A stretch of 34,227 nucleotides of DNA, from positions 1 through 34,227 of IMG/VR virus record IMGVR_UViG_3300030380_005378. One strand, given 5' to 3'. Below the pieces are notes generated by a model. The model had not been told where the DNA came from. It did not search any database and worked only from the letters and a program-made list of their open reading frames with translations. Position 1 is the first letter of the stretch. Each line of letters opens with the position of its first letter. Source of the stretch: a virus. A program made the translations under genes and the position numbers. This document shows positions 1 through 7,404 of the stretch, piece by piece.

Positions 1-1157
1 TTGTCTGGGTCAAAGATGCCGCAATAGAATATGTCTGTGTAAAAATCTCGTATGACGATGGGTCGTCTCGCTTGCCCTGTCTCAGCGATCTGCTCATCAA
101 ACATCTCAAAGATACTTAGATAAAAGTCTGGATCAGCTTTCTCTATCTCAAAGATTGGTTCGTCCTTGAAGTTATACATGTACGTTGGAGCTTCAAGATT
201 GAAGTAGTACGCATTACTGTCTCCGCCGTTGATGTTGCAGCGGATAAAGGGCGCGGAACTATCGTCTGAAACAGCGATGGACACTTTGTCAGGGTTTGTC
301 AGTATCTCTTCGTTGCGGTACCCGACTTGTGCGACCTGTATCTTTTCGCGTTTACGGGCCATACCCGCGTCTTTACGCAGCTCATCTTTCTTGCGTCGTG
401 ATATTTCAAAGCAAACTTCTCTACTGATGCCGCTCATCATGGCAGCAAGGTCTAAAGTCTCTTGCTCCTTATTTACAACGACGATTCGGTCGTCGTTATT
501 AGAGAATGGGTTGTGCACACCGTCTGCAAAAATTGGTGGTGCAATGAATATGAGTTTGCTGTTGTCGGCCACGCTCGTATCAAGTGGGTACTTTAGCGAC
601 AGGCCGTTTACTGATAACTGGATCTGCGGTTCAAACAGATCGCAGGTGTGGTTTGTGTGCTGTAGCCAAAGCTTGATGCTTTTAGGTGGCATCGGTACAG
701 ACAGCATAAAAAATAGGTGTAAAGAATAGGTCGGTTTCATGCCGAAGGAAGCAGATGCTTGGGCAATGTAACTCACGTTGTGCAACTGTTCTGGTAACTC
801 GCCGACGATAATGTTGGCAATGTGTTCTAGGTGCATTGCTGTTAAGTGAGTATTACCCGAGTGCATTTGCGGCAAAGTTAAGCCGTCGATATCGAGTACC
901 AATAGGTCACTGTACGCATTTCGATCTGACTTACCTTTACGCGACTCTTCTTGTAAGGGCTTCTTGAGTGGGCCTTTGATTAAGCAATGGCCGAGATCAG
1001 CCTGTGTCCTTATGGACTGTGCCAGTTCTGAAACTGTGCTGACGGTGAACTGGTGGCTATCGACATTGGTAACGAGAGGGTAGGGTTTCGACTGGGTAGC
1101 TAAAAAAGTTTTTGCTAACGGCAATCCGTTGCATGCAGACAAGTAGCACAACTGCAT
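1..1157 (-). CDS. Archaeo-eukaryotic-type primase (PrimPol-like), C-terminus beyond window
   Basis: Probably makes primers for phage DNA replication. The reading frame is open from an ATG at 1157 to the window edge (385 codons), so the protein is truncated here. The start follows a strong AGGAGG. The N-terminal half carries what look like the three motifs of the archaeo-eukaryotic primase fold: hDhD as VLDIDG (D89, D91), an sxH motif as YSLHLFF (H147), and a third acidic motif as YPLDTSVADNSKLIF (D193). I read the motifs directly; the family assignment is by pattern and not by alignment. Such proteins are often fused to a D5-type helicase, which could lie beyond the edge. It is the last gene of the cluster polymerase-csrA-primase and has its own promoter. 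It could also be a catalytically similar DUF family without helicase. Confidence 0.7.
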   Translation of the reverse strand, partial: MQLCYLSACNGLPLAKTFLATQSKPYPLVTNVDSHQFTVSTVSELAQSIRTQADLGHCLIKGPLKKPLQEESRKGKSDRNAYSDLLVLDIDGLTLPQMHSGNTHLTAMHLEHIANIIVGELPEQLHNVSYIAQASASFGMKPTYSLHLFFMLSVPMPPKSIKLWLQHTNHTCDLFEPQIQLSVNGLSLKYPLDTSVADNSKLIFIAPPIFADGVHNPFSNNDDRIVVVNKEQETLDLAAMMSGISREVCFEISRRKKDELRKDAGMARKREKIQVAQVGYRNEEILTNPDKVSIAVSDDSSAPFIRCNINGGDSNAYYFNLEAPTYMYNFKDEPIFEIEKADPDFYLSIFEMFDEQIAETGQARRPIVIRDFYTDIFYCGIFDPD

Positions 1158-1184
1158 TTATTCCTCCTGTAATGCGCAGTCAAA

Positions 1185-1214
1185 AATATTAGCGACAGTA
1201 CTATTGAGGGTCAA
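1185..1214 (-). promoter_or_regulatory. Sigma70-like promoter for the primase gene with embedded 21-bp dyad
   Basis: On the minus strand a -35 box TTGACC (1214-1209), a 17-base spacer and a -10 box TAATAT (1191-1186) point towards the primase start at 1157. The 21-bp dyad (1185-1205: AATATTAGC, GACA, GTACTATT) fills most of the spacer and the -10 box. A protein bound there would be expected to block or alter initiation. The promoter overlaps the last codons and the stop of csrA. Boxes were read by eye; no start site is known. Confidence 0.55.
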
Positions 1215-1380
1215 TTTTTTTTCTGTCTGGCCTCTCTATTTTTATTTTTTCCGGGGCATCAAACAGTAAACGCACTTGGTTTCGATCAATGCGTTTAACA
1301 GTAACAAGTACAGAAGTCCCTTCCCCAAAAAGAAGTTCTACTTGCTCGCCAATTTTTCTCGTTAGAACTAGCGCGGTCAT
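1201..1380 (-). CDS. csrA: CsrA/RsmA-family RNA-binding translational regulator
   Basis: A 59-residue protein that matches carbon storage regulator CsrA from end to end. It opens with ALVLTRKIGEQV (E. coli LILTRRVGET) and has RNQVRLLFDAPEKIKIER (E. coli GNQVRIGVNAPKEVSVHR). The RNA-contacting arginines R6 and R44 of E. coli CsrA correspond to R8 and R50 here; R7 is lysine. The stretch between strands 1 and 2 is about four residues longer than in E. coli. CsrA dimers bind GGA in hairpin loops, usually over ribosome binding sites, and repress or activate translation. The ATG overlaps the polymerase stop as ATGA, so translation is probably coupled. Several phage ribosome binding sites look like CsrA targets. 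Identity is very likely; the phage targets are inferred. Confidence 0.92.
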   Translation of the reverse strand: MTALVLTRKIGEQVELLFGEGTSVLVTVKRIDRNQVRLLFDAPEKIKIERPDRKKIDPQ

Positions 1381-3176
1381 TTGCTATAGCAATAATCCCA
1401 TCCACCTTCAGCATCTAAAGGTAGATTCGGCGCCCACTGCGGGGCGGTGCGCATGATATCAAGCATCTGATTCATACGTTCTTCAGGGTTAGTATCATCG
1501 CTAATAGCAATAATTTCATCATGTACTGTTAAAACAACTTCAAAGTCTGGCAGTGCCTGGATTGCTAACATCTGCTCGCAGATGACAATCCTAGCGAGTG
1601 CCTGGACTATGTTCTCTGTTATTTTCCCACCGTACGTGAATTCTTGTTTGGCACCTGATTGATATCTCATCTTGCCACTGTTCAGTAGTTTCAAGTCCTG
1701 ATATCGCAAGGCCATGTCATTCGGTAACAGAATCGCAGAAGGCGCTGCTGTTAAACATTTGTATTGATAAGTAAATCGTTCGCCGCACTTTAAGCTGATT
1801 GTTTGACGTAAGATTCTTTCTGCTTGTTCCCAAAGGGCTTGTATGCCGGGGTAGGTGGTGCGGTAGGTATTTACAGCGTCTAAGCATTCCTCAAAATCTA
1901 AGTCTATATTTGAAGACTTAAGTGTTGCCTTGAACTTTTGTGCGCCCATGCCGTAACCCAAGCCCAAAATAGCTGTCTTTCCTACAAACCTTTCGACTTC
2001 ATCCGCCTTAGTGATTGATCTGCCATACAGCGTTGAAGCAAAAGCTGAGTAAACGTCAGCGCCATAGAAGTACATCTCCAGAAGATTGTCTTGATCTGCC
2101 AGCCATGCAAGCACACGAGACTCAATATTCGATAGGTCTGCAACGTACATGAGCTTGCCGTCTGGCGCTTCTAAGACCTTACGTAGCTGACTTTTCCTCG
2201 GCAGGTTCTGTAGGTTTATCTTTTCAGTGCCACCAAAACGTCCTGTATGGGCGGCGTAATACCGTAAAGGGGCTGGGATGCAACCTTCTGCATTGATAGC
2301 ATCTAAGAATCGCTGTGCTCTTGTCTCATTTAGGCGACTCTTAACTGCTTCTCGGCCTGCAAATACGTGTTCATAGTTAGGGTTTTTAACACGCCATTGC
2401 CTGAAGGCTGCATCGTTCTTGCCGAAAGCAGGGATCTGCTTACCAGTGGAGGGACTGGTTTTTGTGGGGACTTTCAGTCCCTGTTGTTCGGCCCAGCTCG
2501 CAAACTTTTGATTACTTGCCAACGTTGCACGATCTAATCCTGATCGTTCGATGGCTGACTCACTTTCTTGTCTTGCGTTATCCAGAAACGCTTGAGTCTT
2601 TGTTTGGTTAACAACTATTTTTGGTTCACAAAACATACGAGTTGTGAGGTCTATTAGTTGCATCTCTTGGTCTGGATACGAAGTTCGTAATTGATCGAAT
2701 ATGTGCTTCGTTAGCTCAACGTCTTGGATACAGTACCCAGCCAAGGCGTCCTCGATGTCGGGAGGCAGGTCATAAATACCTTTTGCGTTGACTAATTCTT
2801 CGCCCTTACGCATCGCTTCGTCATCAGGAAAGCATCGTACAGCTACGTCTTTTAACTTTGCAGACTGCCCTGGCCACTGTCCGCGAGCCATCGCTGCTGT
2901 GTCTGCGTAGTACTTAGGCTTGCATGCATACAGTTGGGTAAGTAGATAGCCGTCAAACGGTGTGTTGTGGCACAGCAGTGTAGCGGTGTCCCATTCGATG
3001 TCGTCGATAGCGCCTTCAACATCGTCTTCACCAAACCATTCAGTCGGCTCGTCATCTATCTTGATACCGACGCCCCATACTTTAAACATGGGGTGCTTGA
3101 TGTACTCCATTACAGACATTTTAGTGAGCGAGACTTTGGGGTCGTAATACGTCTCAAAGTCTAGTGTTACTAACAT
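1377..3176 (-). CDS. polA: Family A DNA polymerase with 3'-5' exonuclease
   Basis: Replicative DNA polymerase of 599 residues. The exonuclease domain shows motif I LDFET (D6, E8), motif II HNTPFD (N71, D75) and motif III YCIQD (Y148, D152). The polymerase domain shows motif A ADLSNIESR (D347, E352), motif B RFVGKTAILGLGYG (R396, K400, Y408) and motif C VHDE (H552, D553, E554). The residue equivalent to E. coli Phe762 is Leu404, a variant used in viral ecology as a marker of polymerase type. I chose the internal ATG at 3176 because the sequence becomes polymerase-like only from MLVTLDFET; an upstream ATG at 3299 would overlap the previous gene and read through it. The ribosome binding site is weak (GAAAGA). 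No thioredoxin-binding insertion is evident. Confidence 0.95.
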   Translation of the reverse strand: MLVTLDFETYYDPKVSLTKMSVMEYIKHPMFKVWGVGIKIDDEPTEWFGEDDVEGAIDDIEWDTATLLCHNTPFDGYLLTQLYACKPKYYADTAAMARGQWPGQSAKLKDVAVRCFPDDEAMRKGEELVNAKGIYDLPPDIEDALAGYCIQDVELTKHIFDQLRTSYPDQEMQLIDLTTRMFCEPKIVVNQTKTQAFLDNARQESESAIERSGLDRATLASNQKFASWAEQQGLKVPTKTSPSTGKQIPAFGKNDAAFRQWRVKNPNYEHVFAGREAVKSRLNETRAQRFLDAINAEGCIPAPLRYYAAHTGRFGGTEKINLQNLPRKSQLRKVLEAPDGKLMYVADLSNIESRVLAWLADQDNLLEMYFYGADVYSAFASTLYGRSITKADEVERFVGKTAILGLGYGMGAQKFKATLKSSNIDLDFEECLDAVNTYRTTYPGIQALWEQAERILRQTISLKCGERFTYQYKCLTAAPSAILLPNDMALRYQDLKLLNSGKMRYQSGAKQEFTYGGKITENIVQALARIVICEQMLAIQALPDFEVVLTVHDEIIAISDDTNPEERMNQMLDIMRTAPQWAPNLPLDAEGGWDYCYSK

Positions 3177-3184
3177 CGAGTCTT

Positions 3185-3394
3185 TCAAAATGAATCCTTG
3201 GCATCCTGCTCTTGTCTGTGCGCATAGATTGCTGCTTCCATTTGCTGGAAATTGCGCACAAGTTCTTTGTGTAGTTCTGGCTTCCTGCTCTTTAGCCACA
3301 CATGTGTGAACTGCAACAACTCTGAAGAGTTGATGTCACGGTCAAGGTGCGGCTGTATCTGTTCGCTGAGTTCTAAATATTCGTTCTTATCCAA
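3185..3394 (-). CDS. Small unknown protein, TTG start under a hairpin RBS
   Basis: A 69-residue charged, mostly helical protein; I do not recognise it. The TTG at 3394 is chosen because GGAGG sits seven bases upstream. A TTG at 3424 in the same frame has no such site and overlaps the previous stop. The GGAGG is in the loop of a perfect AGTAC/GTACT hairpin. The protein ends nine bases before the polymerase start, so the two are likely cotranslated. It has no cysteines, membrane segment or evident catalytic motif. Confidence 0.7.
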   Translation of the reverse strand: MDKNEYLELSEQIQPHLDRDINSSELLQFTHVWLKSRKPELHKELVRNFQQMEAAIYAHRQEQDAKDSF

Positions 3395-3397
3395 GAT

Positions 3398-3412
3398 AGT
3401 ACCTCCAGTACT
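3398..3412 (-). promoter_or_regulatory. RBS hairpin, candidate CsrA site
   Basis: On the minus strand AGTAC-TGGAG-GTACT forms a 5-bp stem with a 5-base loop holding the GGAG of the ribosome binding site for the TTG at 3394. It is almost the same as the hairpin before the gene starting at 10264. GGA in a hairpin loop over a start site is the known CsrA/RsmA target architecture. Confidence 0.55.
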
Positions 3413-3420
3413 TAAGTTAC

Positions 3421-3612
3421 TCAAAGCAAAATGTAATTAGTCGGCAGGTCTACGTCGTAATCGCAGCAGTTACTGAAGACCTCATAGACTGGTTCGTAGG
3501 TGATACCGCCCCAGTACTCAACCTTTTCGTCGTACTTAACGATTATTGGCTCGCACTCTCGATGGCATTGTGCGCATGTGGGGTATTCAAGCAGGGAGGT
3601 GTTAGTACTCAT
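3421..3612 (-). CDS. Small cysteine-rich protein
   Basis: A 63-residue protein with CAQCHREC near residues 13-20 and a CC pair near residue 49, suggesting bound metal. The ATG at 3612 lies inside the last codons of the upstream gene (stop at 3602-3604) with GGAG nine bases before it. An upstream ATG at 3666 would lie wholly inside the previous gene and is less likely. Function unknown. It belongs to the run of small, tightly packed genes between the E2-like gene and the polymerase. Confidence 0.65.
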   Translation of the reverse strand: MSTNTSLLEYPTCAQCHRECEPIIVKYDEKVEYWGGITYEPVYEVFSNCCDYDVDLPTNYILL

Positions 3613-4096
3613 CAAGTATTTCTCCACACGACACTCCATAGATTCGGAAGTCGTCGCCCGCTTCATCGTAACTATCTACGGTTAACCCAACAGGGTGAGT
3701 CCAAGTGTTGCCATCACGAAACTGGAAACGTAAATGTTCCCCTTCCGTAGCGTTATAACCGCGGCGCCATGTATCAACGTCTTCCCACTCGTAACCATTT
3801 GGTAGGTGAAAACTGGCGTAGTCCATCCAGCCGGTGATGCTCTGTGAAAGGTATATCTGCTCCCCTTGGTTATTCATGTCCATTGGTGGTGGCTCATCTG
3901 CCTCGGCTACACGCAGAGCCGCATGGCGTTCTACGACTATATTGCCGTGGCCGCACTCTGGGCATTCCGCAAGTTGATGTCCGTCATCATTGGTATAGCG
4001 AGATAGGGCATCTATATAGTTTTCACCAAGATCCCAGCTGCATTCTTCACACGGGGTGCGCAAGTAGTTATGAGCTGCTAGTTTTGATCTATCCAC
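3602..4096 (-). CDS. Unknown protein with two CxxC pairs
   Basis: About 164 residues. The N-terminal half has TPCEEC and CPECGHG, a spacing typical of a zinc ribbon; the C-terminal half is rich in aromatic and acidic residues (for example WEDVDTWRRGY) and resembles a small beta domain. No enzyme family is recognised. Two starts are possible: ATG at 4102 touches the AGGAG directly, which leaves no spacing, while GTG at 4096 has a normal six-base gap and is preferred. The start overlaps the end of the membrane protein gene by about 19 bases. The ribosome binding site lies in a small hairpin. Confidence 0.7.
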   Translation of the reverse strand: MDRSKLAAHNYLRTPCEECSWDLGENYIDALSRYTNDDGHQLAECPECGHGNIVVERHAALRVAEADEPPPMDMNNQGEQIYLSQSITGWMDYASFHLPNGYEWEDVDTWRRGYNATEGEHLRFQFRDGNTWTHPVGLTVDSYDEAGDDFRIYGVSCGEILDEY

Positions 4097-4365
4097 ATCC
4101 ATCTCCTGTATGGGAACTTCTTAGTTTTTACTAGGCACAATTTTTCGTGACGCATGGTTCGTTTCATGACGAACAGTACGACGGATACAATTAGGCCCCC
4201 CAAAAGAGCGGCCATCATCCCGCTGAAAGTGCCAGCAAGAATGATCATTAGGAAGAAAGTAATGACGACATCGAAGAAGATGTCGTAGGTGATTACTTTG
4301 CGCACACCAAATTTGAAGAGCAGAAATAACAAACCTGCGGCAGCGATTAGCCCAGCTAACATCAT
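4078..4365 (-). CDS. Small membrane protein
   Basis: A 95-residue protein with a hydrophobic N-terminus (LAGLIAAAGLLFLLFKFGV) and one or two further membrane segments between residues 27 and 67, followed by a basic tail ending in RRWMWIDQN. The ATG overlaps the stop of the previous gene as ATGA, with AAGGAC as ribosome binding site. It could be a holin-like or superinfection-exclusion protein, but it lies far from the lysis genes and nothing specific supports either role. Confidence 0.75.
   Translation of the reverse strand: MMLAGLIAAAGLLFLLFKFGVRKVITYDIFFDVVITFFLMIILAGTFSGMMAALLGGLIVSVVLFVMKRTMRHEKLCLVKTKKFPYRRWMWIDQN
4099..4113 (-). promoter_or_regulatory. RBS hairpin, candidate CsrA site
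   Basis: Minus strand CCAT-ACAGGAG-ATGG: a 4-bp stem with a 7-base loop containing ACAGGAG, the ribosome binding site for the GTG at 4096. The ACAGGA core resembles the ACARGGA of the CsrA SELEX consensus, one base shorter. The stem is short, so support is weaker than for the 5-6 bp cases. Confidence 0.4.
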
Positions 4366-4577
4366 TGGTCTTTGTCCTTAACTAAAGTAGTCATGTTAAT
4401 AATGCAGTTGATGTACCACTCTGGGTGCTCTTCGTTGTCTAACTCTGCATAGAATTTTTTGATTTCAGCAGTTGCTAATTTGTGAAGATCTACATAATGG
4501 GCGTGTCTGTCGGCTGCTAAGACAAAATAATCACTGTTATCAAAAGCTTCTTGCCAGACAACAATGTATTTATTCAT
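4362..4577 (-). CDS. Small unknown protein
   Basis: A 71-residue protein (starts MNKYIVVWQEAFDNSDYFVL, ends LVKDKDQ) with a soluble alpha/beta look and no recognised family. The start ATG at 4577 overlaps the upstream stop by four bases and is preceded by AAGGACAAAGACCAAT. This 16-base string recurs at the 3' end of this same gene, where it encodes KDKDQ and serves the next start. Part of a chain of overlapping genes. Confidence 0.7.
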   Translation of the reverse strand: MNKYIVVWQEAFDNSDYFVLAADRHAHYVDLHKLATAEIKKFYAELDNEEHPEWYINCIINMTTLVKDKDQ

Positions 4578-4774
4578 GATTGGTCTTTGTCCTTGTAAGG
4601 TTGAGGTGGGTTGTACACATCAGGTGTTTGTTGGCGGCGTCTTTCAAACGCACGCTCGACTGCGTCGTCTATTACTTCTGTGAACCAGTCACTGGCGCAA
4701 AGCACATCTATTTCGTGTTCGACGAGGCGCCTTATAGCTTTCGTTAGGTCGTATGTGATAGTGTTTTCTGTCAC
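4574..4774 (-). CDS. Small unknown protein, GTG start
   Basis: A 66-residue helical protein (DLTKAIRRLVEHEIDVL near residues 9-25) with a polar tail ending YKDKDQS. The GTG start at 4774 follows GAGGAGGAC and overlaps the stop of the short ORF at 4771-4905 as GTGA. I see no domain. The end of the gene doubles as the ribosome binding region of the next one. Confidence 0.65.
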   Translation of the reverse strand: MTENTITYDLTKAIRRLVEHEIDVLCASDWFTEVIDDAVERAFERRRQQTPDVYNPPQPYKDKDQS

Positions 4775-4905
4775 TCGTCCTCCTCATCTTTGTCAGGCTG
4801 TTGGTCGGCTAGGGTCTTCAGGTGGTTCTGGATCGCTAGGGCTATCTCCATGAATGTGTCCAGCTCTTCGCCCTCTAGTGTCAGTTTCAGTTCCAGCTGC
4901 TGCAT
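4771..4905 (-). CDS. Very short acidic protein (44 aa)
   Basis: Starts MQQLELKLTLEGEELDTFME and ends in an acidic DKDEEDE tail. The amphipathic heptad-like pattern is protein-like. A GAGG lies six bases before the ATG at 4905, and its stop overlaps the next GTG, which fits translational coupling. It overlaps, in another frame, the ORF at 4793-4975; at least one of the two is probably real, and this one has the better ribosome site and the better junction. Confidence 0.5.
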   Translation of the reverse strand: MQQLELKLTLEGEELDTFMEIALAIQNHLKTLADQQPDKDEEDE

Positions 4906-4975
4906 CTTCGGCCTCTTTGAAAAATTGTCGGATTGTTAGGAAGGTCAGTACAAACTGAAGTGCTTTTTGAATCAT
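4793..4975 (-). CDS. Possible small protein overlapping the previous ORF
   Basis: A 60-residue frame whose ATG overlaps the stop of the E2-like gene as ATGA, the junction type used throughout this arm. The first 20 residues (MIQKALQFVLTFLTIRQFF) are hydrophobic and helical; the rest (rich in P, E, D, R) overlaps the 4771-4905 ORF and looks like out-of-frame sequence. It may be a short peptide with a non-conserved tail. Low certainty. Confidence 0.35.
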   Translation of the reverse strand: MIQKALQFVLTFLTIRQFFKEAEDAAAGTETDTRGRRAGHIHGDSPSDPEPPEDPSRPTA

Positions 4976-5889
4976 GCTGCTATGTCCGTCGGCTCTGGGT
5001 ACTTATCGAACTTGTAGTAATGCCTACCGGCTCCGTCATCGGGGTCGAAGCGTTGCAAGAACATAAGCATTACCGACGCTGCTGTGGGTATGTCCATGTT
5101 CTCTAGCGCCTCTTGTATAGGGGCTGCATAGTCACCAAGGCATGGCTGGGTTGGCGCAGTCATATGTGGATGTAGCACGCGCTGGTCATCGAATCCAAGA
5201 ACCCGGAAAGACTCGTTGGGTACGGCACGGATACTGGTGCTGAAAGTGTTGTGTCGGAAGTTCATGTGAAAATCGACAGTCACAGGGTAGATAACTATTG
5301 ATGGTCGAGCTTCCCAATCTTCATCGTCGGCATGTATGTCCACTGCCCGAGTGCTGTTGAAAACAACCGTTGCTATTGCGCGGCGTGAGTCAAACTGATG
5401 TGTCTTGAATTTCAATGAGCCAGCTCGGTAGTAACAATTGTCTCTAGCGAGTTGCTGTTCGACATCTTTTACTGATATGACATTAGGGCCTTGGTTTTCA
5501 TCAGATAGTTGACTTGCTAGCTGAAGTTTCAACCGTTGTAAGTGGCCGAGGCTATCGTCGTACTCGGCAAGCTTGTCTCTCAATCTCTCTTCGTGGCGCA
5601 ATATTTCGTGGTCCATCCTTCTCAACTCGTCTCCTAGCTCAAGTTCAATGTGGCGAGCTAAACGTTTGTTCCCGCCTGCAAGTTTTAAGTAAGGCCAGCT
5701 TCTATCTGAAATTGTGTCGGGATGTGGGCGCGTTTTTCTCAAACGACCAAGCTTAAGTTTCATATTTAGACATGCATCACGAAGTCTTTGGCAGGCTCGT
5801 TCTTCGTACCAAATATCGCTCCGCAGCTTTTCCGTCTGCGTGGCATGTTTGTCCACGGAAATTTCTTTTGTATAAGACCATGTGCGCAT
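4972..5889 (-). CDS. E2-like (UBC-fold) ubiquitin-type conjugating protein with N-terminal coiled coil
   Basis: A 305-residue protein. Residues 15-130 are long charged helices (coiled coil). Residues 150-285 look like an E2/RWD-type alpha+beta domain: beta strands around PSIVIYPVTVDFHMN, then VLHPHMTAPTQPCLGDY. The HPH at 240-242 and PCLG with C250 correspond to the HPN...CL active-site region of E2 enzymes and to the HPH...CLG form in prokaryotic E2-like families. A closing helix and a DDGAGRHYYKFDKYPE tail follow. E2 enzymes take the activated modifier from E1 onto this cysteine. It starts five bases after the JAMM gene stop with AAGGAG, in one operon with E1. The E2 call rests on motif and context and needs structural confirmation. 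Confidence 0.72.
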   Translation of the reverse strand: MRTWSYTKEISVDKHATQTEKLRSDIWYEERACQRLRDACLNMKLKLGRLRKTRPHPDTISDRSWPYLKLAGGNKRLARHIELELGDELRRMDHEILRHEERLRDKLAEYDDSLGHLQRLKLQLASQLSDENQGPNVISVKDVEQQLARDNCYYRAGSLKFKTHQFDSRRAIATVVFNSTRAVDIHADDEDWEARPSIVIYPVTVDFHMNFRHNTFSTSIRAVPNESFRVLGFDDQRVLHPHMTAPTQPCLGDYAAPIQEALENMDIPTAASVMLMFLQRFDPDDGAGRHYYKFDKYPEPTDIAA

Positions 5890-5891
5890 GG

Positions 5892-6716
5892 TTACTCCTT
5901 GAACCCAAATGGGTTGTTGATAATGTCTCGGTCGTGGTAGTCGTCGTAGTACTCATCGTAATAATCGTCGACGCCCATCAGTCCGCCCCATCCTGGGTTG
6001 TTTCGGACAGACTGCATGCCATGTGGCTTGGCTACGTAGTCGTTGTTCGTAAACGGAACGTTAGGGTTGTAGTAGCTGCCACCAACGTTTGGTAATCGAG
6101 ATAGGTTTTTTACTATTGGTTTTTTGATTTTGTCTTTGATGATTTTGTCGAGGCTTTTCTTGAGTGCTTTGGGCATTGGCGTCGGACGCAAACCGTTATC
6201 AACACACTGATGTATGCAGTTGTTGTTTACGTCATACACATCTACTTTGCTTGCGCCCTGCTTGTTGTAGATGCCGCGTATGAAGATGTTGCAGCCGTTG
6301 TCTAGGAACTGCTCGATCTGAATCTCGTCCTGACCTGATGGGCCAACGTCCATCGTGACGTGCGAGTGACCCCAGTACAGGAGCTTCTCTGACTCTTTAC
6401 CTGCGTTCTCGATCTCCATCGCTAGCTCGCATAACGTCTCTGCATCGATGTCGGTCTCGGTGCCGGTGACTGTTTGCTCTGGCACATAGATGTCAGTGAC
6501 TAGGTAGTTGCCGTCGTCCAGTGTGTCTACAAGCCCCAGCCACCCGACCTCTGTAGAGATGGTATCCACGAGGTATCGGATGGCGGCGTAAACGTCTTCC
6601 GTATAGAAGACGCTGGGTGCGTCAGGGAAGTCCCAGTCATACAACTGAGTTGTAGATTTTGTACGCGAGGTGCTCGTGAACGAGCAGCTGGGCGTTTTGT
6701 ATGTTTGTGTTTTCAT
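5892..6716 (-). CDS. JAMM/MPN+ (JAB) metalloprotease, deubiquitinase-like
   Basis: A 274-residue protein with a complete JAMM zinc site: E56 in TEVGWLG, then GHSHVTMDVGPSGQD giving H117, H119, S127 and D130 (HxH-x7-S-x2-D). Family members cleave isopeptide bonds after ubiquitin-like modifiers or trim modifier C-termini. After the domain there is a basic stretch (KKSLDKIIKDKIKK) and a tyrosine/aspartate-rich tail (YYDEYYDDYHDRD). The ATG at 6716 overlaps the E1 stop as ATGA with AAGGGA upstream; an upstream ATG at 6779 would lie inside the E1 gene. The tight packing between E1-like and E2-like genes argues for removal or maturation of the modifier. Confidence 0.9.
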   Translation of the reverse strand: MKTQTYKTPSCSFTSTSRTKSTTQLYDWDFPDAPSVFYTEDVYAAIRYLVDTISTEVGWLGLVDTLDDGNYLVTDIYVPEQTVTGTETDIDAETLCELAMEIENAGKESEKLLYWGHSHVTMDVGPSGQDEIQIEQFLDNGCNIFIRGIYNKQGASKVDVYDVNNNCIHQCVDNGLRPTPMPKALKKSLDKIIKDKIKKPIVKNLSRLPNVGGSYYNPNVPFTNNDYVAKPHGMQSVRNNPGWGGLMGVDDYYDEYYDDYHDRDIINNPFGFKE

Positions 6717-7402
6717 ATCTTGTCCCTTGTTGTGAACATCATGGGTTTGAAAAAGACATCGAGCTGCGGGGTCGAACACCCGTCATCGAGTAGGAAGTTC
6801 ATGAACTCCCAGACAACAAGGTTGGCAATCAAGGACGCAGTGGCACCGACGGAGATACTTGTGCCACAGGGCGATTGCTCTGCTTTGTCATCATCGATAA
6901 GCGTGTCGAACCACGCAGCGCGTTGTGCAGTATTGAGTGGTGAAAAGTGAAAGACGTTGCCGTGGGTAGAGGCCATGCGTGTCTCAAAGATATGTAGCAA
7001 CAGGCTGTCAGCGCCTGTGCTTTGCGCCTCAACAATCTGTCGTCTTGACGCCATGCTGTCAGTTAGCAGGAACAAGAAGCCGTTGAACTGACGTTGGTCA
7101 ACCCGCTCGTTGATGAAGCGCATGTCTTTGATTAGATCAGCAGGCATGCCTAGCTTCTTTTGTGTCAGGTCTTTGAGAGCGTTCACCTTGTGCAAGCCAA
7201 TGTGCTCGTGCAGGTACGCTTGGTTAGCTAGGTTGTGTGGCTCAACGATGTCGTAGTCATACACACTGATGTTGGTAAGACCCAACTCGATGAGTGACAT
7301 GAACACACGGGAGCCTGTAGCACCGGCACCTACGATGTGGATTGGGAAGTCCTTGTAGTCGTAAGCACGGAAGATCGAATCGTGTCTGATGGTCGATAAC
7401 AT
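6713..7402 (-). CDS. E1-like ThiF/MoeB/HesA-family adenylating enzyme
   Basis: A 229-residue E1-like Rossmann enzyme that activates the C-terminus of a ubiquitin-like protein with ATP. Visible: the nucleotide loop IHIVGAGATGS (G25-S31), YDYDIVEPHNLANQ with D51 and N57, a lysine in LHKVNALKD (K72), LLTDSMASR with D115, and SPCGTSISVGAT with C179, the likely thiol. It is a minimal single-domain E1 with no extra catalytic domain and no CxxC zinc pairs, unlike MoeB. The ATG has GAGGAC upstream and follows the 7405-7671 gene directly. Thiamin or molybdopterin synthesis is unlikely because none of those pathway genes is present, while E2-like and JAMM genes are. Confidence 0.9.
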   Translation of the reverse strand: MLSTIRHDSIFRAYDYKDFPIHIVGAGATGSRVFMSLIELGLTNISVYDYDIVEPHNLANQAYLHEHIGLHKVNALKDLTQKKLGMPADLIKDMRFINERVDQRQFNGFLFLLTDSMASRRQIVEAQSTGADSLLLHIFETRMASTHGNVFHFSPLNTAQRAAWFDTLIDDDKAEQSPCGTSISVGATASLIANLVVWEFMNFLLDDGCSTPQLDVFFKPMMFTTRDKI

Positions 7403-7404
7403 AG

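Noticed and set aside
229-729. Plus-strand frame of 166 codons opposite the primase gene
   Set aside because: The minus strand is open throughout and shows three primase motifs; the plus frame is an antisense shadow.
1185-1205. Reading the 21-bp motif as a single-subunit phage RNA polymerase promoter
   Set aside because: The motif is nearly palindromic, its better-defined orientation does not follow gene direction at 1185 and 32708, and no such polymerase gene is in the window.
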